From: Hyphomicrobiales bacterium
Lineage (GTDB): Bacteria > Pseudomonadota > Alphaproteobacteria > Rhizobiales > Rhizobiaceae
Assembly (NCBI GenBank): GCA_900469955.1
Contig: UBYX01000002.1
Span: forward strand, 272,609-336,608
DNA length: 64,000 nt
Direction of reading: 5' to 3'
The translations under genes were made by a program, and so were the position numbers. This document shows, one piece after another, positions 44,636 to 53,001 of the stretch (within the stretch, counting starts at the first letter, position 1; each line of letters opens with the position of its first letter). A model generated the notes under the pieces. The model did not search any database and was not told the origin of the DNA. It saw nothing but the letters and a program-made list of their open reading frames with translations.

Positions 44636-46975
44636 ATGGACAAGTCGACCTTCGAAACCAAGCCGATCATCAAGGGTCCGATGCACAGCTCGCTGAAACA
44701 TGATTCAGCGCATAAGCATGTCACCGGAAGTGCCGAATATATCGATGATATTCCCGAACCCTCGGGCACCCTGCATGGAGGTCTTGGGCTATCGGATCGG
44801 GCGCATGCGGAGATCGTCTCGGTCGATCTTTCCGCAGTAAAGGCAGCGCCCGGCGTCGTCTGGGTGATGACGGCGGCCGATATCCCCGGCTTCAACGACG
44901 TCGCATCGACCGGCCAGCACGACGAACCGCTGCTCGCGACCACCAAAGTGGAGTTCCACCGGCAGCCGATCTTCGCCGTGATCGCCGAAACCCGCGATCA
45001 GGCCCGCCGTGCGGCGACGCTCGCCAGAATCGAATACCGCGACCTGCCGCACTGGACCGACATCGACGGCGCGCGCGAAAACGGCGCGCCGCTCGTCGTC
45101 GAGCCGATGGTGCTGAAGCGGGGCGAGCCGGAAACGGAGATCGAGAATTCGCCCCTGCGCGTGCAGGCTCACATGTATATCGGCGGCCAGGAGCATTTCT
45201 ATCTGGAGAGCCATATCGCGCTTGCCATCCCCGGCGAGGATGAGGATATCACCGTCTGGTCCTCCACCCAGCATCCGAGCGAGGTGCAGCACATGGTGGC
45301 GCATGTGCTCGGCATCGCCAACAACGCCGTGACGGTCATGACCCGCCGCATGGGCGGCGGCTTCGGCGGCAAGGAAACGCAAGGCAACCACTTCGCCTGC
45401 CTTGCTTCGGTGGCGGCCAAGAAGCTGAAGCGGGCGGTGAAATTCCGCCCCGACCGCGACGAGGACATGGCAGTCACGGGCAAACGGCACGATTTCCGCG
45501 TCGACTACGACGTTGCCTTCGACGAAGAGGGCCATATCCATGCGGTCGATGTCACCTACGCGGCGCGCTGCGGCTTTTCCGCCGACCTTTCCGGCCCGGT
45601 CACCGACCGCGCGCTCTTCCACGCCGATTCCAGCTACTATTACCCGCATGTGCGGCTCGCCTCGCAGCCATTGAAGACCCATACGGTCTCCAACACCGCC
45701 TTCCGCGGTTTCGGAGGGCCGCAGGGCATGCTCGGCGCTGAGCGGATCATCGAGGAGATCGCCTATGCGACGGGCAAGGATCCGCTCGAAATCCGCAAGC
45801 TGAATTTTTACGGCAAGCGGGGCTCGGAGCGGACGGTGACGCCCTATCACCAGGAGGTCGAGGACAATATCATCGCCAAGGTCGTCGAGGAGCTGGAAGC
45901 CTCCTCCGACTACCAGGCGCGGCGCCAGGCGATCATCGACTTCAACGCCGACAGCCCGGTGATCCGCAAGGGCATCGCGCTGACCCCGGTGAAGTTCGGC
46001 ATCTCCTTCACCATGACCGCCTACAATCAGGCCGGCGCGCTGGTGCATATCTACAACGACGGCTCGATCCATCTGAACCACGGCGGCACCGAAATGGGCC
46101 AGGGCCTCTATATCAAGGTGGCGCAGGTGGTGGCGGACACCTTCCAGGTCGATATCGACCGGGTGAAGATCACCGCTACGACGACCGGCAAGGTTCCGAA
46201 TACCTCGGCGACCGCCGCCTCCTCCGGCTCCGACCTCAACGGCATGGCCGCCTATGACGCGTGCCGGCAGATCAAGGAGCGGCTGATCGACTTCGCCACC
46301 CGCCAATGGAAGGTCGGGCGCGACAAGATCGAGTTCCTCCCGAACCGCGTGCGGATCGGCAGCGAGATCGTACCCTTCGATACCTTCGTCCGCGCCGCTT
46401 ATTACGACCGGGTTCAGCTTTCCGCCGCCGGCTTCTACAAGACCCCGAAGATCCATTGGGACCGCAAGGCCGGCCGCGGCAGGCCGTTCTATTATTTCGC
46501 CTATGGCGCCGCGGTTTCGGAAGTGGCGATCGACACCCTGACCGGTGAATATCTGGTGGAGCGGACCGACATCCTTCACGATGTGGGCAAGTCGCTCAAT
46601 CCCGCGATCGACATCGGCCAGATCGAGGGCGGCTTCGTGCAGGGCCTCGGCTGGCTGACCACCGAGGAGCTTTGGTGGGATGCCAAGGGGCGGCTGCGCA
46701 CGCATGCGCCGTCCACCTACAAGATCCCGCTCGCTTCCGACCGGCCCAAGATCTTCAACGTCAAGCTGGCGGAGTGGTCGGAAAACGCCGAACCCACCAT
46801 CGGCCGCTCCAAGGCGGTCGGCGAACCGCCCTTCATGCTGGCGATCTCGGTATTCGAGGCAATCTCCATGGCGGTGGCAAGCGTTGCCGAATACCGGGTC
46901 TGCCCGCGGCTCGACGCGCCGGCGACACCCGAACGCGTGCTGATGGCGGTCGAACGGCTGAAATCGATCGGATGA
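44636..46975 (+). CDS. xdhB: Xanthine dehydrogenase molybdenum-binding subunit
   Basis: This 779-residue subunit holds the molybdopterin cofactor and the site that oxidises hypoxanthine and xanthine to urate. Key segments are RMGGGFGGKETQG, NTAFRGFGGPQGM, HLNHGGTEMGQGLYIKVAQV, NTSATAASSGSDLNGMA and the catalytic Glu in SKAVGEPPFML. Length fits the family. The ATG at 44636 has a weak SD (GTGGAG) supplied right after the palindromic element. Its TGA overlaps the start codon of the GNAT gene (ATGA). Confidence 0.96.
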   Translation: MDKSTFETKPIIKGPMHSSLKHDSAHKHVTGSAEYIDDIPEPSGTLHGGLGLSDRAHAEIVSVDLSAVKAAPGVVWVMTAADIPGFNDVASTGQHDEPLLATTKVEFHRQPIFAVIAETRDQARRAATLARIEYRDLPHWTDIDGARENGAPLVVEPMVLKRGEPETEIENSPLRVQAHMYIGGQEHFYLESHIALAIPGEDEDITVWSSTQHPSEVQHMVAHVLGIANNAVTVMTRRMGGGFGGKETQGNHFACLASVAAKKLKRAVKFRPDRDEDMAVTGKRHDFRVDYDVAFDEEGHIHAVDVTYAARCGFSADLSGPVTDRALFHADSSYYYPHVRLASQPLKTHTVSNTAFRGFGGPQGMLGAERIIEEIAYATGKDPLEIRKLNFYGKRGSERTVTPYHQEVEDNIIAKVVEELEASSDYQARRQAIIDFNADSPVIRKGIALTPVKFGISFTMTAYNQAGALVHIYNDGSIHLNHGGTEMGQGLYIKVAQVVADTFQVDIDRVKITATTTGKVPNTSATAASSGSDLNGMAAYDACRQIKERLIDFATRQWKVGRDKIEFLPNRVRIGSEIVPFDTFVRAAYYDRVQLSAAGFYKTPKIHWDRKAGRGRPFYYFAYGAAVSEVAIDTLTGEYLVERTDILHDVGKSLNPAIDIGQIEGGFVQGLGWLTTEELWWDAKGRLRTHAPSTYKIPLASDRPKIFNVKLAEWSENAEPTIGRSKAVGEPPFMLAISVFEAISMAVASVAEYRVCPRLDAPATPERVLMAVERLKSIG

Positions 46976-47475
46976 CCCTGAACATTCGCCCAGAACGCCC
47001 CGGCGACGAAGATATCATCCATGAGCTGACCCAGACGGCGTTCGCCACCATGCCCTATAGCTCGGGAACCGAAGGGCCGATCATCCGCGCGCTGCGGGCA
47101 GCGGGCGATCTCACGCTGTCGCTGGTCGCGGAGGATGGCGGAGCCCTCGTCGGGCATGTCGCCTTTTCGCCGGTCACTATCGGGGGCATCCACGGCGGCT
47201 GGTACGGGCTTGGTCCCATATCGGTGCAGCCGGAACGGCAACGGCAGGGGATTGGAGGAGCCCTCATCGGTGAAGGGCTGGAGAGATTGAAGCAGCGCGG
47301 TGCGGCGGGCTGCGCCCTGATCGGCAACCCCGAAGTCTATCGCGGCTCCGGTTTTGAAAGTGACGGCCTGCTCGCCTACGGCGATCTGGATCGTCGTTAC
47401 GTACAGAGGATCATCTTCTCTGGCCCTGCGCCAAAAGGCGTCTTGCAGTTTTCACCAGCCTTCGAGGCCCTTTGA
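46972..47475 (+). CDS. GNAT family N-acetyltransferase
   Basis: This 167-residue acetyltransferase has IRPERPGDEDIIHELTQTAF and the acetyl-CoA loop GLGPISVQPERQRQGIGGALIGEGLERLKQRGAAGCALIGNPEVYRGSGFESDG. This arrangement (LGPISVxPxxQxxGIGxALI) is the YhbS-like group, whose substrates are unknown. It overlaps the xdhB stop by ATGA, so it is co-translated with xanthine dehydrogenase, an unusual insertion between xdhB and xdhC; it may modify a purine product or simply be a passenger. Confidence 0.9.
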   Translation: MTLNIRPERPGDEDIIHELTQTAFATMPYSSGTEGPIIRALRAAGDLTLSLVAEDGGALVGHVAFSPVTIGGIHGGWYGLGPISVQPERQRQGIGGALIGEGLERLKQRGAAGCALIGNPEVYRGSGFESDGLLAYGDLDRRYVQRIIFSGPAPKGVLQFSPAFEAL

Positions 47476-47539
47476 ATAGAAGGCGGTTTGGTGCAAGCTG
47501 ACGATATGCAAGATCGTTTTTCCATCCAATTTTACCCCG

Positions 47540-47706
47540 CTCTGCCCTGCCGGGCATCTCCCCAACAAGGAGGGAGATGCGCAAGGCGTGCCGTCTTGCT
47601 CCACCCTCGACCTAATTTACGACCTAAGCCCCTCTCATCAACAGGGAGTGGGACGTGGCCACATCCGATCTCTCTCCTTGTGGGGGAGATGCCCGGCAGG
47701 GCAGAG
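47540..47706. repeat. Inverted-repeat element just upstream of xdhC
   Basis: A 31-bp arm at 47540-47570 is the reverse complement of 47676-47706 with one mismatch. The arms contain the segment GAGATGCCCGGCAGGGCAGAG, a rhizobial-type intergenic palindromic repeat distinct from the one between xdhA and xdhB. Together with about 105 bases between the arms it fills most of the GNAT-xdhC gap. The right arm runs into GGGGG at 47706-47711, just before the xdhC GTG, and so supplies its apparent SD. Confidence 0.85.
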
Positions 47707-47717
47707 GGGGGTTCCTG

Positions 47718-48554
47718 GTGCGCGACCTGATCCTTACTGCCTTCCTCGCCAGCCACCCGCACGTGATCCTGGTCGAAATCGCGCAGGCGAAGGGGTCGAC
47801 GCCGCGTGAGGCCGGCGCCTTCATGCTGGTCGCCGACACGGCGATCTGGGGCACGATCGGCGGCGGTCAGTTCGAATACATGGCGATCGACAATGCTCGG
47901 GCGATGCTTGCAGGCGGCGGCGAAAGGGTGATGGACATTCCCCTTGGTCCGGAAATCGGCCAGTGCTGCGGCGGACGCACGCGGCTTGCCTTCACGCCCA
48001 TGACCCAGGCTGTTGCCAACGCGTTGGAAGCGCGGATGCGGGACGAACTGGAGCATCGTCCGTCGGTCTTCCTGTTCGGATCGGGGCACGTGGGCCAGGC
48101 GCTCGCAAGAGCGCTGGCGCCGCTGCCCTTCGCGGTGACCGTTGTCGAGACCCGGGCCGAGGCGCTCGAGGACCTGCCGGCGGAAACGGAAACGCACCTG
48201 ACCGCCATGCCGGAGACCTTCGTGGAAAAGATCCCGAGCGGCGGCGCGACGATCATCCTGACCCACGACCATGCGCTGGACTTCCTGATCGCCGAGCGCG
48301 CCCTCGCCCGCACCGACCTCGCCTATGTCGGCATGATCGGCTCGGCCACCAAGCGCGCCACCTTTGCCGGCTGGCTGAAGAGAGAGGGGAGCGACGAGAC
48401 GATCCTGACGCGGCTCGTCCTGCCGATCGGCGGCTCCCTCATAAAGGACAAGCGACCGGCCGTCATCGCGGCTATGGTGGCGAGCGAGCTTCTGCAAACG
48501 CTCCTCCCAACCGGGCAGCGCGACCCGTCAAAACGGCAAATGCCGACCGCCTGA
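47718..48554 (+). CDS. xdhC: Xanthine dehydrogenase accessory protein XdhC
   Basis: This 278-residue protein delivers the sulfurated molybdenum cofactor to XdhB. Visible are the XdhC N-terminal domain (LVEIAQAKGSTPREAGAFMLV, TIGGGQFEYMAIDNARAML, GPEIGQCCGGRTRLAFTP) and a Rossmann C-terminal domain (VFLFGSGHVGQALARALAPLPF, YVGMIGSATKRATFAGWL, LPIGG). An in-frame extension to 47655 would translate the repeat element; I therefore start at the GTG at 47718, where family homology begins. The GAGGGGG before it acts as SD. Confidence 0.9.
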   Translation: MRDLILTAFLASHPHVILVEIAQAKGSTPREAGAFMLVADTAIWGTIGGGQFEYMAIDNARAMLAGGGERVMDIPLGPEIGQCCGGRTRLAFTPMTQAVANALEARMRDELEHRPSVFLFGSGHVGQALARALAPLPFAVTVVETRAEALEDLPAETETHLTAMPETFVEKIPSGGATIILTHDHALDFLIAERALARTDLAYVGMIGSATKRATFAGWLKREGSDETILTRLVLPIGGSLIKDKRPAVIAAMVASELLQTLLPTGQRDPSKRQMPTA

Positions 48555-48761
48555 ACCCCACCTCTCCTCCCAGAACGCTTCAGTTCGGTTCGCCTGCAAG
48601 GGTTCGGGAAATCCGACATCCTCGCGAAGCTCGTCCGGCAGCGACGGCACCCTTAGCCGGGACGGCCGAAAGAGACGGTCGAGTAAGCGGTGAAGATATC
48701 GCCGGATCGGATCCGGGCGTACCGGCTTGGACGGCAGAGAACGGGCGCTTGCGGAAAGCAT
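48528..48761 (-). CDS. DUF1127-like mini-protein divergent from LysR gene 1
   Basis: This 77-residue arginine-rich protein (PDPIRRYLHRLLDRLFRPSRLR, then LPDELREDVGFPEPLQANRTEAFWEERW) has the amphipathic plus xLPDxLxxDIGx-like layout of DUF1127 proteins. GGAGCAGAC lies directly before the ATG at 48761. It is divergent from a LysR gene, exactly as the DUF1127 gene at 49801-50031 is divergent from the next LysR gene. Its 3' end overlaps xdhC by 27 bases on the opposite strand. It is short, so confidence is moderate. Confidence 0.6.
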   Translation of the reverse strand: MLSASARSLPSKPVRPDPIRRYLHRLLDRLFRPSRLRVPSLPDELREDVGFPEPLQANRTEAFWEERWGSGGRHLPF

Positions 48762-48870
48762 GTCTGCTCCACATCGAATGAGATTGTTGGATGGTTGGAG
48801 CAATGATTGATGCGGATTGCCGAAAAATTCCAATTCAAATACAGTGAACCGCCATCAAGAGAACTTATCG

Positions 48871-49791
48871 ATGAAGCTGTCGCGCCGGTTTCCGCTGAAT
48901 GCCCTTCGCGTATTCGAGGCGGTCGCGCGTCTGGAAAACTTCACCCGTGCCGCCGAGGAACTCGGCATGACCCAGACGGCGGTCAGCTACCAGATCAAGC
49001 TGCTGGAGGATCATCTCGGCGAAGCGGTCTTCATCCGCAGACCCCGCGCGCTTGAATTGACGGAAACCGGCGCACGGCTGCTTCCCAAGGTGGCCGAGGC
49101 GTTCGACCTGTTGGGCGGCGCGGTGCAAACAGCGCGGCATGTCGCCGAGGAAACGCTGGAAATTCATTCGCCGCCGACTTTTGCCTCGCAATGGCTCTCG
49201 TTCCGCCTCGGCGCTTTCCGTGCAGAGCATCCGCAGATCTCCGTCCGGCTCCTGCGCAACATGGCCAACGAGCACAGAGCATTTTCCGACATCGCGATCC
49301 AGATCGCTCTGGAACCGCCGAACGGAATGATCTGCCACCCCCTTCTGCGTCTCGATTTCGCGCCGATGCTTGCGCCGCAACTGGCGGAAAGCATTGGCGG
49401 CATTCACCAGCCCGCAGACCTTCTGAAGCTGCCGTGGATCTCCGAGATCGGAGGCTGCTGGCTCGATTGGTTCGAAGCGGCAAACATCGATCCGGCACCT
49501 ATCAGGCCTACCAGCCTCAACGCGTTGGGCGCGCTCGATCTGGAGGCGAAGGCCGCGATGTCCGGCCATGGCGTGGCGATGCTTACGCCCTTTTTCTTCA
49601 GGGACGACCTGGCAGCAGGACGGTTGATCCAGCCTTTCGGCCTTTCTGTCTGCGATGAGAAGACCTATTGGCTTACCTACCCGCCCGCCCGGCGAAATTC
49701 AGCAAAGATCAAGGCTTTCCATGCCTGGATTGTCGAAACCCTCTCGAACGATCTCGCTTCGGATGGTGCCGGCGCAAGCGTCGCGGCCTAA
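48871..49791 (+). CDS. LysR-family regulator, GcvA-like (copy 1)
   Basis: This 306-residue regulator has the LysR HTH (LNALRVFEAVARLENFTRAAEELGMTQTAVSYQIKLLEDHLGEAVFIRRPRALELTETGARLLP, residues 8-72) and a periplasmic-binding-like effector domain (about 95-290). The FPLNALRVFEA opening and QTAVSYQIK recognition helix are GcvA-like. It shares the leader ATCAAGAGAACTTATC just before the ATG with LysR gene 2, so the pair arose by duplication. Position after xdhC and before puuD-guaD suggests, but does not show, control of purine genes. Confidence 0.9.
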   Translation: MKLSRRFPLNALRVFEAVARLENFTRAAEELGMTQTAVSYQIKLLEDHLGEAVFIRRPRALELTETGARLLPKVAEAFDLLGGAVQTARHVAEETLEIHSPPTFASQWLSFRLGAFRAEHPQISVRLLRNMANEHRAFSDIAIQIALEPPNGMICHPLLRLDFAPMLAPQLAESIGGIHQPADLLKLPWISEIGGCWLDWFEAANIDPAPIRPTSLNALGALDLEAKAAMSGHGVAMLTPFFFRDDLAAGRLIQPFGLSVCDEKTYWLTYPPARRNSAKIKAFHAWIVETLSNDLASDGAGASVAA

Positions 49792-49800
49792 ATCCAAGGC

Positions 49801-50031
49801 CTATAACCTCGGCGGCGGTTCCATCGCCCGCCAATCCCGGCGGCGTTCGTATCTCGACAGGGCGGAACGGGGCGCGCGGCCATCCATCAGGCCGATGTCT
49901 CTGAGATGCTGTTCCGTCATGTCTTCCCTGTCCAGACGATTCGACCGCGCTCCGGCGAACGGGGCGGTTACGCCAAAGAGATCTCCAAAGCTCCAAAGGC
50001 GCGCAAAAAGCGCAGGCATACCATGGGTCAT
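49801..50031 (-). CDS. DUF1127 mini-protein divergent from LysR gene 2
   Basis: This 76-residue protein ends its core with LDREDMTEQHLRDIGLMDGRAPRSALSRYERRRDWRAM, the DUF1127 signature plus a basic tail. GGAGAAGGAG lies before the ATG at 50031, which is preferred to a longer in-frame start. It converges with LysR gene 1 (9 bases between stops) and is divergent from LysR gene 2 (118 bases between starts). It is probably the direct target of LysR 2. Confidence 0.82.
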   Translation of the reverse strand: MTHGMPALFARLWSFGDLFGVTAPFAGARSNRLDREDMTEQHLRDIGLMDGRAPRSALSRYERRRDWRAMEPPPRL

Positions 50032-50149
50032 GGCTCCTTCTCCTCCGGTTTTCACCGGTATTCGATTGATGACTATGAAAGCAGGATGCGCCGGATTATG
50101 CTTGTTTTCCAACGAAACATTCGTCTGCATAGATCAAGAGAACTTATCC

Positions 50150-51046
50150 ATGAAGATGTCGAAACAGTTCCCCCTGAATGCCCTGCGGGTATTCGAATCC
50201 GCCGCGCGGCTGATGAGCTTCACCAGGGCGGGCGAGGAACTCGGGCTGACCCAGACGGCGGTGAGCTACCAGATCAAGCTGCTGGAGGAGACGATCGACG
50301 AACAGCTTTTTCTGCGTCGCCCGCGTCAGGTATCGCTGACCGAGGCCGGCGAGCGGCTGGCGCCCAGGATCACCGAAGCTTTTGCGATCATGACGGAGGC
50401 GATGACGAACCTGCGGGACGTATCGGAGGGAACGCTGATCATCCACTCGACCGCGACCTTTGCCTCGCAATGGCTGGCGCGCCATCTCGGTACGTTCCAG
50501 CTCGAAAATCCGGGCATCGCCGTGAGACTGGAGACATCGCAGGAAATGGTCGATTTTTCGCGCACCCAAGCCGACATAGCGATCCGTAGCGGCAAGGGCG
50601 AATGGCCGGGTCTACGCACGCATTTTCTGATGCGCAATCATTTCACGCCGATGCTGAGCCCCGCGCTGGCCGCCACGATCGGTGGCGTGAAAACGCCTGA
50701 GGATATCCTCAAGCTCAGGATAATCGATCCCGGCGATCCGTGGTGGCCATGCTGGTTTGCCGCCGCCGGCGTGCCGGATGTGGATCTCGCCGGCCGGCCG
50801 GTCAGCAGGTTCGGCGCGCAAGCCTTCGAGGCATCCGCCGCGATCGCCGGCCAGGGTGTGGCGATCCTGCAGCCGGAATTTTATTCGGCCGACGTCGCGC
50901 TCGGGCGACTGATCCAGCCGTTCGACATTCTGGGCAATGACGGCAGCGACTATTGGCTCGCCTATCCGGAGGCGCGCAGGAATTCTCGAAAAATCCGCGC
51001 TTTCCGCGATTTTCTGCTGAAAACCATGCCGGCCACCGAAGGTTAG
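50150..51046 (+). CDS. LysR-family regulator, GcvA-like (copy 2)
   Basis: This 298-residue paralogue of the preceding LysR has the same FPLNALRVFESAARLMSFTRAGEELGLTQTAVSYQIKLLEE recognition region, and identical key positions in the C-terminal domain (TFASQWL, RRNSxKIxAF). Its effector domain has changed at ligand-pocket positions (GDPWWPCWFAAAGV against EIGGCWLDWFEAANI), so it may sense a different molecule. The leader before the ATG (ATCAAGAGAACTTATCC) matches that of copy 1. It is followed by a convergent small secreted protein gene. Confidence 0.9.
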   Translation: MKMSKQFPLNALRVFESAARLMSFTRAGEELGLTQTAVSYQIKLLEETIDEQLFLRRPRQVSLTEAGERLAPRITEAFAIMTEAMTNLRDVSEGTLIIHSTATFASQWLARHLGTFQLENPGIAVRLETSQEMVDFSRTQADIAIRSGKGEWPGLRTHFLMRNHFTPMLSPALAATIGGVKTPEDILKLRIIDPGDPWWPCWFAAAGVPDVDLAGRPVSRFGAQAFEASAAIAGQGVAILQPEFYSADVALGRLIQPFDILGNDGSDYWLAYPEARRNSRKIRAFRDFLLKTMPATEG

Positions 51047-51105
51047 CAGCCAGTTTCCTATCCGCCGCATTTCCGGAGGGAAAACCGTCTGACCGACCGA
51101 ACGCC

Positions 51106-51465
51106 TCAGTAACTCATATCCGGTGCGTAGAAACAGCGAAGCGTATCCTCGGTCGGATACAGGCAGAGGTGATATTCCTCGTCCTGGCTGCGCCGCGCCT
51201 GGCTCTGTTTCAGCGAAAAATGGTGGGGCCTGGTGATCAGCCTGTGGTCACCGGGACCGAGCGAGATTTCGTAGCCTCCCTCGGTGACCTTGACGTTTTT
51301 GGTCGAAATCATCTGGCAATCGCCGGAAAGGTTGTCGCCATTGCAGCAGAAGCCGTCATATTTCCAAGTGACGCCCGTAGGGCTGTGCGCCTCGTGGGCG
51401 GCCGCCGCGCCAACCTGTACGCTCGATACAAACGCAATCATCACACCTGTCAGAATACCACGCAT
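51106..51465 (-). CDS. Small secreted hypothetical protein with cysteines
   Basis: This 119-residue protein has a signal peptide (MRGILTGVMIAFVSSVQVGAAAA) and a mature part WKYDGFCCNGDNLSGDCQMISTKNVKVTEGGYEISLGPGDHRLITRPHHFS, ending EEYHLCLYPTEDTLRCFYAPDMSY. Five cysteines suggest disulfides in the periplasm. The ending LCLYPTEDTLRCFYAP is seen in a group of alphaproteobacterial hypotheticals. GGAG lies 9 bases before the ATG at 51465. It is opposed to LysR gene 2. Confidence 0.7.
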   Translation of the reverse strand: MRGILTGVMIAFVSSVQVGAAAAHEAHSPTGVTWKYDGFCCNGDNLSGDCQMISTKNVKVTEGGYEISLGPGDHRLITRPHHFSLKQSQARRSQDEEYHLCLYPTEDTLRCFYAPDMSY

Positions 51466-51774
51466 GAGCTTAGTCTCCGTTGATGATGCCATCCCCGGCG
51501 AGCTCTCACGCAATACCCGGACCTCGCCGGTTGACTTGCATTTGTCACACTACGTGAGTCGGACTAGCCGGCCATTCCAATATTTTGCAATGCACAATTA
51601 ATACATTCGAAAATGGTCATCTTAAGATCACGCGCAAGTGAGAACTCGGAGTCATCAATGTGAGTTCCGTGGAGAGGAACAAAAAGGTTCCCGAGATAAG
51701 CGCTTCCCTCCTTCCGGTTTTTTTCGCAGAGTGGCGAGCCGGGGGGCAAAAAAGGGAATCGAAGGGGACCCTGA
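51466..51774. other. 309-base promoter region between the secreted protein gene and puuD
   Basis: This divergent intergenic region has an AT-rich core (about 51575-51625) and should hold the promoters of both the small secreted protein and the puuD-guaD operon. I see no clear palindromic operator or riboswitch-like fold. AAGGGGA before the puuD ATG is the SD. No open frame with a credible start is present. Confidence 0.45.
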
Positions 51775-53001
51775 ATGTATGAATACGCCGTTGCCTGGGA
51801 GTGGCTGAGCTTTGCCGCCCGCTGGTTTCACGTCATTACCGCGATCGCCTGGATCGGCTCGTCCTTCTATTTCATCGCACTGGATCTCGGCCTGGTGAAA
51901 CGGCCGCATCTGCCGGCCGGCGTCTATGGCGAGGAATGGCAGGTGCATGGCGGCGGCTTCTACCACGTCCAGAAATATCTGGTGGCGCCCGCCGAGATGC
52001 CCGAACATCTCACCTGGTTCAAATACGAGAGCTATTTCACCTGGCTCTCCGGCTTCCTGATGCTCTGCGTCGTCTATTACGGCGGCGCCGACCTTTTCCT
52101 GATCGACCGGACGGTGATGGAGCTCGCCCCGTGGCAGGCCATCCTCATCTCGCTCGCCTCGCTGGCAATCGGCTGGATCATCTACGACCAGCTCTGCAAG
52201 TCCCCGATCGGCAACAATACCTGGGGCCTGATTGCGCTCCTCTTTATCGTGCTGGTGGCCATGGCCTGGGGTTACACCGAGGTCTTCACCGGTCGCGCCG
52301 CCTTCCTGCATCTTGGCGCCTTCACCGCCACGATCATGTCCGCCAATGTCTTCTTCATCATCATTCCCAACCAGAAGATCGTCGTCGCCGACCTGATTGC
52401 CGGCCGCACGCCGGACCCGAAATACGGCGTCATCGCCAAGCAGCGCTCGCTCCACAACAACTACCTGACGCTGCCCGTCATCTTCTTCATGCTGTCGAAC
52501 CACTATCCGTTGGCCTTTGCGACCGCGTTCAACTGGGTGATCGCAGCACTCGTCTTCCTGATGGGCGTCACGATCCGCCACTGGTTCAACACGACCCATG
52601 CGCGCAAGGGCAGACCGACCTGGAGCTGGCTGGTGACGGTCCTGCTCTTCATCGTCATCATCTGGCTTTCGACGGTGCCAAAAGTGCTGACCGGCGAGGC
52701 CGAGACTTCGATGACTCCAATGGAGCAGAAATTTGCCTCCAATGCGCATTTCGGCGCGGCAAAGGACGTGATCCTCGCACGCTGTTCGATGTGCCATGCC
52801 GCTGAGCCGGTCTGGGAAGCCATTTCCTTCACGCCCAAATCAGTGAAACTGGAGACTGACCGGGAGATTGCCGCGCACGCCCGTGAAATCTATATCCAGG
52901 CCGGCCGGAGCCATGCCATGCCGCCCGGCAACGTCACCGCCATTTCGCCGGAGGAGCGCAGGCTCCTCATGGCGTGGTACGAAAGCACGATATCCGAATG
53001 A
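51775..53001 (+). CDS. puuD: Membrane urate oxidase PuuD with C-terminal cytochrome c domain
   Basis: This 408-residue protein has about eight transmembrane helices (residues 15-300), with WFHVITAIAWIGSSFYFIALD, GEEWQVHGGGFYHVQKY and MSANVFFIIIPNQ, matching the urate-oxidase N-terminal (DUF989) domain. A periplasmic cytochrome c follows, with CSMCH (337-341) and a Met in SHAMPPGN as the distal heme ligand. PuuD oxidises urate to 5-hydroxyisourate and passes electrons to the respiratory chain, so it makes no H2O2. It overlaps guaD by ATGA. SD AAGGGGA. Confidence 0.95.
   Translation: MYEYAVAWEWLSFAARWFHVITAIAWIGSSFYFIALDLGLVKRPHLPAGVYGEEWQVHGGGFYHVQKYLVAPAEMPEHLTWFKYESYFTWLSGFLMLCVVYYGGADLFLIDRTVMELAPWQAILISLASLAIGWIIYDQLCKSPIGNNTWGLIALLFIVLVAMAWGYTEVFTGRAAFLHLGAFTATIMSANVFFIIIPNQKIVVADLIAGRTPDPKYGVIAKQRSLHNNYLTLPVIFFMLSNHYPLAFATAFNWVIAALVFLMGVTIRHWFNTTHARKGRPTWSWLVTVLLFIVIIWLSTVPKVLTGEAETSMTPMEQKFASNAHFGAAKDVILARCSMCHAAEPVWEAISFTPKSVKLETDREIAAHAREIYIQAGRSHAMPPGNVTAISPEERRLLMAWYESTISE

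Noticed and set aside
44789..46705. A 638-codon minus-strand frame across xdhB
   Set aside because: It is a codon-bias shadow of xdhB, without an SD or a recognisable domain.
47655..47717. An N-terminal extension of XdhC by 21 residues
   Set aside because: The extra codons are the palindromic repeat read in frame, and the family homology starts at the GTG at 47718.
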